From NCBI GenBank assembly GCA_021151665.1, contig JAGKWW010000032.1:1-32217 (forward strand): a stretch of 32,217 bases of DNA, in the 5' to 3' direction. The notes under the pieces were generated by a model that was not told the origin of the DNA, ran no database searches, and saw nothing but the letters and a program-made list of their open reading frames with translations. A program made the translations under genes and the position numbers. This DNA is from Flavobacteriaceae bacterium (GTDB lineage: Bacteria; Bacteroidota; Bacteroidia; Flavobacteriales; Flavobacteriaceae). Shown here in pieces: positions 24,031 to 31,429 of the stretch (positions within the stretch are counted from its first letter, which is position 1; every line of letters begins with the position of its first letter).

Positions 24031-24038
24031 CAAAGTTC
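24031..24038 (-). promoter_or_regulatory. possible -7 box of SDR gene
   Basis: On the minus strand GAACTTTG has one mismatch to TAnnTTTG. It lies 34 bases before the SDR ATG and 20 bases downstream of the tandem operator repeats, a geometry that fits activation by AraC-type proteins. A weak box is typical of activator-dependent promoters. Confidence 0.45.
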
Positions 24039-24058
24039 GGACACGAGCGGCAATTCAG

Positions 24059-24094
24059 TTTGCAAACATCAAAGAAAGATTTGCAAAAATCAAA
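24059..24094 (-). promoter_or_regulatory. tandem operator repeats for the AraC-type regulator
   Basis: TTTGCAAACATCAAA (24059-24073) and TTTGCAAAAATCAAA (24080-24094) match at 14 of 15 positions and repeat every 21 bases, exactly two helical turns. AraC-family proteins bind such direct repeats. The pair ends flush with the regulator's stop codon and lies just upstream of the SDR -7 candidate. Confidence 0.65.
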
Positions 24095-25030
24095 CTAACC
24101 CCGAAAAGCGTAAGGAGCCATCGTTGTCTGTTTTTTAAAGAAATTCGAAAAATGGGCGACTTCTTCGAAACCCAGGCTGAACGCGATTTCGGAAATGTTC
24201 CAGTCGGTTTGCTTCAATAGTATCTTAGCTTCTTGTGCGATGCGGCTACTGATAATCTCTGTGGTGGTTTTGCCCGTTGCTTCTTTGAGCACTTTGTTCA
24301 GATGGTTCACGTGGATGGCCAGCCGCTCTGCGTAAGAAGCAGCCGATCGAAGTGTGAGTTTTTGCGCGGGCGATTCAATAGGAAACTGTCGTTCCAGCAG
24401 CTCTACAAAAAGGGAAACAATGCGGGCGGAAGCGTTGTGTGAAGATGGGAGCACCGGTGCCGGCTGCAATTTTTGACCGTAATGAATTAGCTCTACCACA
24501 TAATTGCGAAGCAAATCATATTTATATTCATAATCACCTGCAATCTCCCTTCTCATTTTGTTGAAAACAAGTTGGATGTCATCTGCCACTTCATCTGATA
24601 TTTCAAATACCGGAACCGCGCCCGGACGGAAGATGGGCAGTTCATCTAAAGCCACACCGCTTTTGTTCTTTACCAGGAAATCATCGGTAAAAACACAGAA
24701 GTTTCCGGCTTGGTTATCGTCGAGCGGAACCCAATGATAGGGGACACGGGGCGTAGCAAAAAGCAATGCATTAGTTTGTACATCGATTACCTTATCGGCA
24801 TACTCGGCGCGGTTCTTTCCTCGTATGAGGCTGATCTTGTAGTACGCCCTGCGATTGTAGGGCATCACGTTTTTGCGCTTTACTTCGCGGATCGTTTCGG
24901 CAATATCGAATACATTAAAATGCCCGATCTCTTTGGTAATGCCCGGGGGCAAAAGGGTGTTGATATCTTTACCGGTAAAGCCCGCCGCTTCACGGTAAAA
25001 TTCTTCGAGGGTAGTGTTATGGATGCTCAT
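24095..25030 (-). CDS. AraC family transcriptional regulator
   Basis: The 311-residue protein has an N-terminal cupin-like sensing domain (about residues 30-150, with LLFATPRVPYHWVPLD) and a C-terminal AraC-type double helix-turn-helix (about 215-311): YAERLAIHVNHLNKVLKEATG, then ISSRIAQEAKILL and ISEIAFSLGFEEVAHFSNFF. The ATG at 25030 is chosen; an in-frame TTG at 25051 overlaps a -7 box. It lies next to the SDR gene on the same strand, separated by tandem 15-bp repeats that probably are its binding sites. Ligand unknown. Confidence 0.93.
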   Translation of the reverse strand: MSIHNTTLEEFYREAAGFTGKDINTLLPPGITKEIGHFNVFDIAETIREVKRKNVMPYNRRAYYKISLIRGKNRAEYADKVIDVQTNALLFATPRVPYHWVPLDDNQAGNFCVFTDDFLVKNKSGVALDELPIFRPGAVPVFEISDEVADDIQLVFNKMRREIAGDYEYKYDLLRNYVVELIHYGQKLQPAPVLPSSHNASARIVSLFVELLERQFPIESPAQKLTLRSAASYAERLAIHVNHLNKVLKEATGKTTTEIISSRIAQEAKILLKQTDWNISEIAFSLGFEEVAHFSNFFKKQTTMAPYAFRG

Positions 25031-25048
25031 TCCTTTGGTTGTAAAAAT

Positions 25049-25056
25049 CAAAGGTA
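25049..25056 (-). promoter_or_regulatory. -7 promoter box of AraC-type regulator
   Basis: On the minus strand TACCTTTG fits TAnnTTTG and ends 18 bases before the ATG at 25030. The box lies a few bases beyond the 3' end of the upstream gene. Confidence 0.5.
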
Positions 25057-25063
25057 GGCAAAA

Positions 25064-25591
25064 TTATGATTCGTTCTTTGAACGCTCCAAACCGTCTTCG
25101 AGCATGGCCAATAGTTCATCGGTAGAAGCTTTTAAAACTACGGCGGTAATTGCCATCGGCGATCCGTAGCGGTTGTAGTTGTGACGCATAAAGTACCTCG
25201 ACCAGAAACTGGCCTTTTTTATGTAATCTTCGGGGTTATGCAGAATTGGGGCTATGAATTTCTGGCCTGATTGTTTCACCGTGACAAAGAAGGATATGTC
25301 GCGCCACGGAATAAATCCTGCCGCAACGGCAGAAGAGTGGTCTATGATCCCTTCCGTGGTTAGGGTGAGTCCCGGCTTACGCCTTATCAGCAGGCCAATG
25401 TAAACGAGCATAAATATTCCAAAAACCACCAGCCCGACCCATCCTGACACGTACCGGACAGATTCGCGGAACGGTAAATTATCCGGATCCGGCTCCATCA
25501 TAATGAGCCAGACAGACAGCAGCACGAAACAACCACACATAAAGAGGTTGCGGGCAAATTTAGAAGTACTGAGCGGAATATGGGTGGTCAT
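25064..25591 (-). CDS. STM3941-like two-helix membrane protein, copy A
   Basis: The 175-residue protein has two membrane helices (about residues 12-32 and 46-68) and a cytosolic C-terminal domain with LTLTTEGIIDHSSAVAAG and then FIPWRDISFFVTV, a pattern I associate with the STM3941 family (unverified). No catalytic motif is seen. The ATG at 25591 is chosen because the paralogue at 26270 begins in the same way (MTT-P-S-KFARN). It starts 16 bases after an unknown membrane-protein gene on the same strand and is probably co-transcribed with it. Roughly half of its residues match the copy at 26270 by eye. Confidence 0.75.
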   Translation of the reverse strand: MTTHIPLSTSKFARNLFMCGCFVLLSVWLIMMEPDPDNLPFRESVRYVSGWVGLVVFGIFMLVYIGLLIRRKPGLTLTTEGIIDHSSAVAAGFIPWRDISFFVTVKQSGQKFIAPILHNPEDYIKKASFWSRYFMRHNYNRYGSPMAITAVVLKASTDELLAMLEDGLERSKNES

Positions 25592-25607
25592 TGTTGATAC
25601 AAGTTCC

Positions 25608-26156
25608 TTAGCGAATATGTCCTCCTGAGAGCAACAGCGTACCAAGCGTTATAAGGTTGATTCCTAATATTATGGAAACGATGTCTATAGCGAAATCTTT
25701 AATTGAAACCGCTTCTCTTACCGAAAATCCCTTAGCCGTGCGGGCGTTGCTATTGCCAAAGGCTGTAAATAACTGGAGTTGAGATGCCTGAAGATTGGCC
25801 GGATTATGTAGTTGTAACGTATATTTTCCAGGTATATCAATGGTAAACTGGAGATATTCTGTACTGGTTTCGGAAAGGTAAGAACGCCGGACCTTCATTT
25901 TCTTTTCACTGACCTCAATATGCCGGCTGCCCGCCCCGGAAACTGTCAGCCTAAAATTTCCTGCGTTCCGCACGTGCTGAAGCCCTAACACCACGAGGGC
26001 ATAAGTAGCAGAACGATCAAATGTAACAGAAACAGGCTCTTCGGAAAATGGCAGGCGGGCGACCGGTTTTTTTATCAGGATCTTTAGGAGCCTGATGACG
26101 CCAAAGATTGCCAGGCATCCGCCGATTATGGGTAAGAGTATGTAAAGTTTGTCCAT
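25608..26156 (-). CDS. hypothetical protein with terminal membrane helices
   Basis: I do not recognise this 182-residue protein. It has a membrane helix at each end (about residues 4-27 and 158-178) and between them a beta-rich, probably extracytoplasmic or peripheral domain (VSVTFDRSATYALVVLG, FTIDIPGKYTLQLHNP) that resembles a small beta-sandwich. It lies between two paralogous STM3941-like membrane proteins and is followed within 16 bases by copy A, so it may act with them at the membrane. Confidence 0.7.
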   Translation of the reverse strand: MDKLYILLPIIGGCLAIFGVIRLLKILIKKPVARLPFSEEPVSVTFDRSATYALVVLGLQHVRNAGNFRLTVSGAGSRHIEVSEKKMKVRRSYLSETSTEYLQFTIDIPGKYTLQLHNPANLQASQLQLFTAFGNSNARTAKGFSVREAVSIKDFAIDIVSIILGINLITLGTLLLSGGHIR

Positions 26157-26269
26157 TGATATTGGTTTCGGTAGAAGTAGTAAAATGCTAAATGTATGAA
26201 ATAAGTATTCAATTGGCAGTAGCTTTACCAGCTCAAAACTTTATTGTTAAAGTCAGAGTTGTACATATT

Positions 26270-26800
26270 TTAACCGTTTTGTTTTGATGCCGCCAATCCT
26301 TCCTCAAGTAAAGCCATCAATTCGTTCGGTGTAGTTTTTAGGAGAGAGGGCGTTAGGGCCACAGGCGAACCGTTCTGCCGGAAGTTGGAACGCAAGATGT
26401 ATCGCTCCAAAAAGTTACCACGGCTTATATACTTGTCTGGGTCATTTAGCTTTGGGACGATGAAAACCTGCCCAACCCTGCGCACCGTTACAAAAAAAGA
26501 AATCTCTTCCCATGGAATAAAGCCCACCGAAGCGGCGGTAGAATGTTCCGTGATGCCCTCGCTGCTTATCGTCAGCCCTAGTTTTTTCGTAAAAAGGATG
26601 TATATATATAGCACAAAGAAGGTCCCGAACACCACGAGCCCCATCGTTCCGCAGAAGATTCGGATGGCCTCGGAAAATAACGGATTATCAGGGTCAGGCG
26701 CCATCGTGATGAGCCATATCGATGTTAATACAAAACACAAACACAGGAAGATATTTCGCGCGAATTTAGCTTTGCTGATGGGAATGTATTTAGTAGTCAT
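26270..26800 (-). CDS. STM3941-like two-helix membrane protein, copy B
   Basis: This 176-residue protein is a paralogue of the product at 25064-25591; shared blocks include KFARN, MxPDPDN, GLVVFG, GFIPW--ISFFVTV and GSPxALT/GSPMAIT. It has two N-terminal membrane helices and a soluble C-terminal domain. The ATG at 26800 is chosen because the paralogue starts at the same point; in-frame sequence further upstream runs through a GC-rich non-coding element. It has a 113-base gap to the unknown gene downstream. Confidence 0.75.
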   Translation of the reverse strand: MTTKYIPISKAKFARNIFLCLCFVLTSIWLITMAPDPDNPLFSEAIRIFCGTMGLVVFGTFFVLYIYILFTKKLGLTISSEGITEHSTAASVGFIPWEEISFFVTVRRVGQVFIVPKLNDPDKYISRGNFLERYILRSNFRQNGSPVALTPSLLKTTPNELMALLEEGLAASKQNG

Positions 26801-26867
26801 TTTTAGTGGTTTAATAGCGGCAAAGATAACAAATCCAACGCTCATTAAAATGTTGAAAATTATCAGG

Positions 26868-26965
26868 AGCGAATGGGCCCGGGCTTTCCGGCGGTCCTTA
26901 TTCCCGCTATCACGTAGCTGCCTCGTGCCTCGGCAGGCTGCCGGCTCTATCGGGGCTAGGGGCAT
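26868..26965 (-). repeat. GC-rich extragenic structured element
   Basis: This stretch is far richer in G+C than its surroundings. On the minus strand it reads AGCCCCGATAGAGCCGGCAG at the left, then a hairpin region (TGCC/GGCA plus AGC/GCT with one bulge), then GATAGCGGGAATAAGG and CCGGAAAGCCCGGG. The AGCCCCGAT...GATAGCGGG framework matches my memory of an interspersed element common between genes in Flavobacterium and relatives; I have not checked it against a genome. Confidence 0.5.
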
Positions 26966-27089
26966 GGTTTTCCGGCAAGGATTGAACTTTTATTACACAT
27001 TTTTCGAGCTTGCTAAGTTGTTTTGTACATTCCAGATATCTGACAAAGATTAAAACCAATATATGGTTATACAATTGTTAAGCGAAATG

Positions 27090-27114
27090 TTAATTGCGGA
27101 AAAGCCGCAATTAA
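27090..27114. other. perfect 10-bp hairpin
   Basis: TTAATTGCGG and CCGCAATTAA form a perfect 10-bp stem with a 5-base loop. On the plus strand AAATTTTT follows, so it could be a weak terminator, though no plus-strand gene ends upstream. It lies 18 bases before the -7 box of the gene at 27199 and could also be an operator. Confidence 0.45.
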
Positions 27115-27131
27115 AAATTTTTCGTCTAATA

Positions 27132-27139
27132 TATTTTTG
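27132..27139 (+). promoter_or_regulatory. -7 promoter box of gene at 27199
   Basis: TATTTTTG fits TAnnTTTG exactly and lies 60 bases before the ATG, giving a leader of about 50 bases. A -33 box is not apparent. Confidence 0.5.
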
Positions 27140-27198
27140 CGACCAATTTAGAATTACTTACAAATACAATTGGTAGATGGGGCTTTGATTTATAAGAT

Positions 27199-27534
27199 AT
27201 GAAAGAAGTTGTAACAGCGAGAATTTCGAGAGATAATTATTACATAGACAAGTTAAGATCTTACAAAATACTTGTTGATGATAAAGAAGTTGGTGAACTT
27301 TACGGTAATAGCGATTTTACATTTTATGTCCAAGACAAAAGCCGGATCAAGCTTAAGATTGATTGGTGTTATAGCAATACTATAACAGTCGATAAGAAGC
27401 AAATTCAGTCAGATAATCTGTACTTGAAAGCCTCTTCTAATATAAGAGGGTGGAAAATGGCGGCGGTTTTGTACTTTATCACCTTTGGAAGAAAACGGTA
27501 TCTCACTTTGAAACAATTTCATTTTGGAATTTAA
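27199..27534 (+). CDS. small hypothetical protein with PEGA-like N-terminal domain
   Basis: The 111-residue protein has an N-terminal beta-sandwich pattern like PEGA modules: YKILVDDKEVGELYG, a middle ending in VQDKSRIKLKIDWCYSNTIT, then a C-terminal hydrophobic segment ASSNIRGWKMAAVLYFITFG and a basic tail. The IDWCxSN and SNxxGWK blocks recur in a widespread family of small unknown proteins that I recall but cannot name. There is one likely membrane-associated helix. Codon use is more AT-rich than in the neighbours, so recent acquisition is possible. It has its own promoter box and terminator and stands alone. Confidence 0.75.
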   Translation: MKEVVTARISRDNYYIDKLRSYKILVDDKEVGELYGNSDFTFYVQDKSRIKLKIDWCYSNTITVDKKQIQSDNLYLKASSNIRGWKMAAVLYFITFGRKRYLTLKQFHFGI

Positions 27535-27545
27535 TATGGATATAA

Positions 27546-27577
27546 CCCCCTATATAATCCGTACAGGGGGATTTTTT
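27546..27577 (+). terminator. intrinsic terminator of gene at 27199
   Basis: CCCCCT (27546-27551) pairs with AGGGGG (27565-27570) around a 13-base loop, followed by ATTTTTT. It lies 12 bases after the stop codon. Confidence 0.85.
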
Positions 27578-27748
27578 ACAATATCATATATGAATCGGTA
27601 TATCTTTATAAATGATGCTAATAAAATCTCCTAAGTTATATTCGACGTTCTCCTTATATATATTATTTTCGGTTTGCGATAATAACTATAAAATTTCCTT
27701 CACAAAATAAAATTCTGCAACAATTTCTGTCGGTCGCTGTTATTTTCT

Positions 27749-27756
27749 TACTTTTG
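27749..27756 (+). promoter_or_regulatory. -7 promoter box of 2-oxoacid dehydrogenase E1
   Basis: TACTTTTG fits TAnnTTTG exactly and is the same as the T9SS-gene box. It lies 39 bases before the ATG at 27788. A CTG stands in place of the -33 TTG at 19-base spacing. Confidence 0.6.
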
Positions 27757-27787
27757 GGCTGCGCATAACGATTATTCAAAAAGCAAC

Positions 27788-29764
27788 ATGAATTTCGACA
27801 GAAAAAAGCTTACAAACGAAGAATTACTCGATTTATATAAGAAATTGCTAAAACCACGGCTGATAGAGGAGAAGATGCTTATCCTCATCCGCCAGGGCAA
27901 AGTGTCAAAATGGTTTTCTGGCATAGGGCAGGAAGCCATATCAGTTGGTGTCACTGCCGTACTTCATAAAGATGAATATATCCTCCCCATGCACCGTAAC
28001 CTGGGCGTATTTACCGGCCGCGATATTCCGCTGCAGCGCCTGGTGTCGCAATGGCAGGGCAAGGCAAACGGCTTTACCAAAGGCCGCGACCGTTCGTTCC
28101 ATTTCGGTACGCAGGAGTATAAGATCATCGGGATGATCTCGCATTTGGGTCCGCAGCTTGGCGTTGCCGATGGAATCGCTTTAGCACACAAGCTTCGCAA
28201 AGAAGGTAAGGTTACCGCGGTATTCACAGGCGAGGGCGCTACCAGCGAGGGCGACTTCCACGAGGCGCTCAACATTGCCGCCGTATGGGAACTTCCCGTA
28301 CTCTTTGTAGTAGAAAACAATGGCTACGGACTTTCGACCCCGACCAACGAGCAATACCGTTGCGAGAACATTGCCGATAAGGGCATTGGCTACGGTATGG
28401 AAGCCCATATTATAGATGGTAACAACATCATTGAGGTGTACACGCAGCTGCAGGACATTGTAACCTCGATGCGCGAAAACCCAAGGCCGGTGCTTGTAGA
28501 GTTTAAAACCTTCAGGATGCGGGGCCACGAAGAAGCCAGCGGCACCAAGTATGTGCCTAAGGAGCTGATGGACATGTGGGCCATAAAGGATCCGGTAGAC
28601 AACTACCGCAATTATCTTAAAGCAGAAGGTGTGCTTACCGAAGATTATGACGATGTGCTGCGCGCTGAGCTAAAGAAAGAAATAGATGAGCATTACCAGG
28701 CGGCTTCGGCAGAACCTGCTATCGTGCCAACGATAGAAGGCGAGTTGGGCGATGTATATGCTCCTTACGAATATGAGGAAGTTGCGCCAAAAGGCGAAAA
28801 CGAAAATATACGGATGATCGATGCCATATCGCAAGGGCTGCGCCAGTCTATGGAGCGCCACGAGAACCTTGTGATCATGGGCCAGGACATCGCCGAATAT
28901 GGCGGTGCCTTCAAGATCACCGACGGTTTTGTAGCCGAGTTTGGCAAAGATCGCGTGCGCAACACGCCAATCTGTGAGTCGGCTGTGGTTTCTGCAGGAA
29001 TGGGACTGAGCATTAACGGCTGCAAATCGGTTATCGAGATGCAGTTCGCCGACTTCGTTTCCACCGGCTTTAACCCGATCGTGAATTACCTTGCCAAAGT
29101 GCATTACCGCTGGCAGGAAAAAGCCGATGTGGTAGTGCGTATGCCTTGCGGCGCCGGAGTAGGCGCGGGGCCTTTCCACTCGCAGACCAATGAAGCCTGG
29201 TTTACCAAAACACCGGGGCTTAAAGTGGTTTACCCGGCATTCCCTTATGATGCCAAAGGCCTTTTGGCAACTGCCATAAACGACCCGAACCCGGTAATGT
29301 TCTTTGAACACAAAGCGTTGTACCGCAGCATCTACCAGGATGTGCCGAAGGAGTATTACACGATTCCGTTTGGTAAAGCAGCGATGCTTAAAGAAGGGGA
29401 GGATGTAACCATCATTACCTTTGGAGCCGGTGTTCATTGGGCGTTAGAAACCCTTGCCAAACATCCGGACATAAATGCCGACCTGATCGACCTGCGCTCG
29501 CTGCAGCCCCTCGATACCGAGGCAATATTTACATCGGTTAAGAAAACGGGCAAGGTTATAGTCCTTCAGGAAGATACATTATTTGGTGGTGTGGCAGGCG
29601 ATATTTCGGCCATGATCATGGAAGAATGCTTTGAATATCTTGACGGGCCGGTAAAACGTGTAGGCAGCCTTGAAAGCGCTATACCGTTTACAAAGGCGCT
29701 GGAGGAACAATTCCTTCCAAAGCAAAGATTTGAAACGGCACTAAAAGAACTTATTGCTTATTAA
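27788..29764 (+). CDS. 2-oxoacid dehydrogenase E1, fused alpha and beta subunits
   Basis: The 658-residue enzyme is a thiamine-diphosphate-dependent E1 that decarboxylates a 2-oxoacid and acylates lipoyl-E2. Residues about 1-310 form the alpha part with the TPP motif GEGATSEGDFHEALNIAA then NNGYGLSTP; residues about 340-658 form the beta part (RMIDAISQGLRQSMERHENL, IMGQDIAEYGGAFKIT) with the transketolase C-terminal domain (DVTIITFGAGVHWALETL). Fused E1 of this type is common in Bacteroidota and is usually annotated as the branched-chain 2-oxoacid (2-oxoisovalerate) dehydrogenase E1, which feeds iso-fatty-acid primers. No E2 or E3 gene is adjacent. A pyruvate-type specificity cannot be excluded. 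Confidence 0.93.
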   Translation: MNFDRKKLTNEELLDLYKKLLKPRLIEEKMLILIRQGKVSKWFSGIGQEAISVGVTAVLHKDEYILPMHRNLGVFTGRDIPLQRLVSQWQGKANGFTKGRDRSFHFGTQEYKIIGMISHLGPQLGVADGIALAHKLRKEGKVTAVFTGEGATSEGDFHEALNIAAVWELPVLFVVENNGYGLSTPTNEQYRCENIADKGIGYGMEAHIIDGNNIIEVYTQLQDIVTSMRENPRPVLVEFKTFRMRGHEEASGTKYVPKELMDMWAIKDPVDNYRNYLKAEGVLTEDYDDVLRAELKKEIDEHYQAASAEPAIVPTIEGELGDVYAPYEYEEVAPKGENENIRMIDAISQGLRQSMERHENLVIMGQDIAEYGGAFKITDGFVAEFGKDRVRNTPICESAVVSAGMGLSINGCKSVIEMQFADFVSTGFNPIVNYLAKVHYRWQEKADVVVRMPCGAGVGAGPFHSQTNEAWFTKTPGLKVVYPAFPYDAKGLLATAINDPNPVMFFEHKALYRSIYQDVPKEYYTIPFGKAAMLKEGEDVTIITFGAGVHWALETLAKHPDINADLIDLRSLQPLDTEAIFTSVKKTGKVIVLQEDTLFGGVAGDISAMIMEECFEYLDGPVKRVGSLESAIPFTKALEEQFLPKQRFETALKELIAY

Positions 29765-29790
29765 GCTATTCTTGCCAAAACAATATAACA

Positions 29791-29833
29791 AAGCCGGGAA
29801 CCTTTGATTTAAAGGCTCCCGGCTTATTTTTTT
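29791..29833 (+). terminator. intrinsic terminator of E1 gene
   Basis: AAGCCGGGAACCTTT (29791-29805) pairs with AAAGGCTCCCGGCTT (29811-29825) with a small AA/CT internal mismatch, followed by a run of seven T residues. Confidence 0.92.
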
Positions 29834-29838
29834 ACCGG

Positions 29839-30003
29839 TTACTTATTCCTGCCGGTACGGCTGTGCTCGGCATTCCATTCTTCGATAGAATCCTTACGGT
29901 CACGCTCGTCAAACTGGTTGGGTTCGCCGTTGTTATCATAGTGTGCGTTGTGGCTCACATTGTCGTCGGCTTGTGTAGTATCTACATGCGTTTTTTTTAT
30001 CAT
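29839..30003 (-). CDS. small hydrophilic protein, 54 residues
   Basis: The predicted product is very polar and acidic, rich in Asp, Asn, Glu and His (VDTTQADDNVSHNAHYDNNG, then FDERDRKDSIEEWNAEHSRT) and ends in GRNK. There is no signal peptide, membrane helix or known motif; it is probably disordered. The ATG at 30003 is the likely start. It is immediately followed by a run of eight A residues, a slippery tract that could shift the frame. Use of GAC, AAC, GGC and CGT codons supports coding. No -7 box was found. Confidence 0.6.
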   Translation of the reverse strand: MIKKTHVDTTQADDNVSHNAHYDNNGEPNQFDERDRKDSIEEWNAEHSRTGRNK

Positions 30004-30101
30004 CAGTATCCATAGCGTGCGTTTTATTACTAAGATAGTGAATACAGGGACACCCACCTGTTAACTATATAATAAGAGTTCCGGTAATACGAGGCTTCCA
30101 T

Positions 30102-30193
30102 TCTCAATTCTCAATTCTGAAATCTCAATTCTGAAATCTCAATTTTGAATCTCAATTTTGAATCTCAATTCTGAAATCTCAATTCTGAAATCT
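30102..30193. repeat. heptad tandem-repeat array
   Basis: About fourteen 7-base units of the form TCTnAAW (two units shortened to 6) run from 30102 to the bestrophin stop codon, arranged as alternating TCTCAAT and TCTGAAA, with TTTGAA in the centre. Read on the minus strand the unit is WTTnAGA. The array is wholly extragenic apart from the stop codon and contains no spacers. Confidence 0.85.
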
Positions 30194-31058
30194 AATAAAG
30201 CAGTTCCTCCACATTTTTACGGATATTCTGTGCAATCTTAGCAGTAGGGAGGTCATTGGCATCGTTGCCAAAAGGCTCTTCGATTTCTTCGGCGATAAGC
30301 TCCAGGCTGGCAAGTACGTAAAATACAAAAACCACAACAGGCACCACATAATAGCCAAGTTGGAAAACGTAGCCAAAGGGCAGCGACATCACGTAAAAGA
30401 AGATGAATTTTTTAATAAAGACACTGTAAGAGTAGGGTATGGGCGTATTCTTTATCCGTTCGCAGGCGCCACATATATCAGCAAAAGACTGCAGTTCTGC
30501 ATTTAATATAATAAGCTGGTCGCCGGAAATTTTTCCTTCGGTGTAAAACGAATTAACCCGGCTCATTATAGTTTTAGCGATCTGATTTGGCTTATGCGTA
30601 TAATTGTTAGTGCTGAGTACCGCATCATCAAAGAGCTCGTGGCTTATATCTTCATTTTTAAGGTGCTGGCCCAGTACCTCAGCATAAGCAGGAATCAGCC
30701 GCCGCATAATGGCTTTGTCTTGTGTGTCATTCAGCATTACGGCAAGTTTCATCGCCAGGTTGCGGCTGTTGTTTACCAGTGCACCCCACATCTTGCGCCC
30801 TTCCCACCAACGGTCGTATGCCGTATTTGTGCGGAATACCAACAGGAGCGAGATAACGAAACCAAGCATGCTATGCGTGATAGTAACATTCTTTACATGG
30901 CTGGAATTCCCAAGTTGCCAGACTTCAATTTCAAGATAAGCAATAATCGCAGAATACAGCCCAATGACAATCATTAAGGGGAAAAGCTTTCTGAACGTAT
31001 CGGCTTTGTGGAATCTAAAGATGAAAACAAACCACGATTTGGGATTGTACGATATCAT
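30192..31058 (-). CDS. bestrophin-family anion channel-like protein
   Basis: The 288-residue membrane protein matches the bacterial bestrophin family: SWFVFIFRFHKADTFRKLFP at the N-terminus, LLVFRTNTAYDRWWEGRKMW after the second helix, CERIKNTPIPYSYSVFIKKF before the third, and EEIEEPFGNDANDLP near the C-terminus. About four membrane helices are predicted. Eukaryotic bestrophins are Ca-gated chloride channels; bacterial homologues form pentamers and can be cation-selective, so ion selectivity here is unknown. Its stop codon is the first unit of a heptad-repeat array. It has a good promoter at 31082-31114 and appears monocistronic. Confidence 0.92.
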   Translation of the reverse strand: MISYNPKSWFVFIFRFHKADTFRKLFPLMIVIGLYSAIIAYLEIEVWQLGNSSHVKNVTITHSMLGFVISLLLVFRTNTAYDRWWEGRKMWGALVNNSRNLAMKLAVMLNDTQDKAIMRRLIPAYAEVLGQHLKNEDISHELFDDAVLSTNNYTHKPNQIAKTIMSRVNSFYTEGKISGDQLIILNAELQSFADICGACERIKNTPIPYSYSVFIKKFIFFYVMSLPFGYVFQLGYYVVPVVVFVFYVLASLELIAEEIEEPFGNDANDLPTAKIAQNIRKNVEELLY

Positions 31059-31081
31059 GACACGGTACTATTTTACGTGCC

Positions 31082-31114
31082 CAAATATAAAGATATTATA
31101 ATGGATGCGAACAA
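31082..31114 (-). promoter_or_regulatory. promoter of bestrophin gene
   Basis: On the minus strand TTG (31114-31112) and TATATTTG (31089-31082) are 22 bases apart and fit the Bacteroidota consensus. The -7 box ends 23 bases before the ATG at 31058. Confidence 0.65.
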
Positions 31115-31413
31115 GGGGATTACGAACGGATAATAGCCGGAAGGTTGGCTATCACAGTGGCGATCGTAGAAAAAACGGTAACGATGCAATCTTTCATTTA
31201 AAATGGTAATCTTAAATTTTAACTTTTTAATAACATTTTGCTAATGTAGGAAAAACTTCTGCATACACTACATCGTTTGAAAAATTTAACACTCGTTTGG
31301 TTGCCCGGCCTATATGCTTTAGCTCATGACCTGCTCACCAGTTAAAAAAGGAATGTTCAGGAATCACACGGCCCGCCAATAAACATATTTATTCAGTTTG
31401 TAAATTACATATA

Positions 31414-31429
31414 GTAGTTATCTAACTAC
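31414..31429. promoter_or_regulatory. inverted repeat, possible operator
   Basis: GTAGTTA and TAACTAC form a perfect 7-bp dyad with a 2-base centre. The centre is too short for an RNA hairpin loop, so a dimeric DNA-binding protein site is more likely than a terminator. Confidence 0.4.

Larger units (their letters stand above)
26801..27198. other. 398-base non-coding region between divergent genes
   Basis: The gap holds a GC-rich structured element (26868-26965), an AT-rich stretch, a perfect hairpin (27090-27114) and a -7 box for the plus-strand gene at 27199. No coding sequence was recognised. Confidence 0.7.

Noticed and set aside
26801..26965. 55-residue N-terminal extension of STM3941-like copy B
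   Set aside because: It is translated from the GC-rich extragenic element, and the paralogue starts at the equivalent of the ATG at 26800.
28670..29437. Long open frame (255 codons) antisense to the E1 gene
   Set aside because: It mirrors the codon structure of a well-supported gene on the other strand and has no recognisable domain or promoter.
30102..30193. Possible CRISPR array
   Set aside because: The units are 6-7 bases long with no unique spacers and no cas genes nearby; it is a simple tandem repeat.
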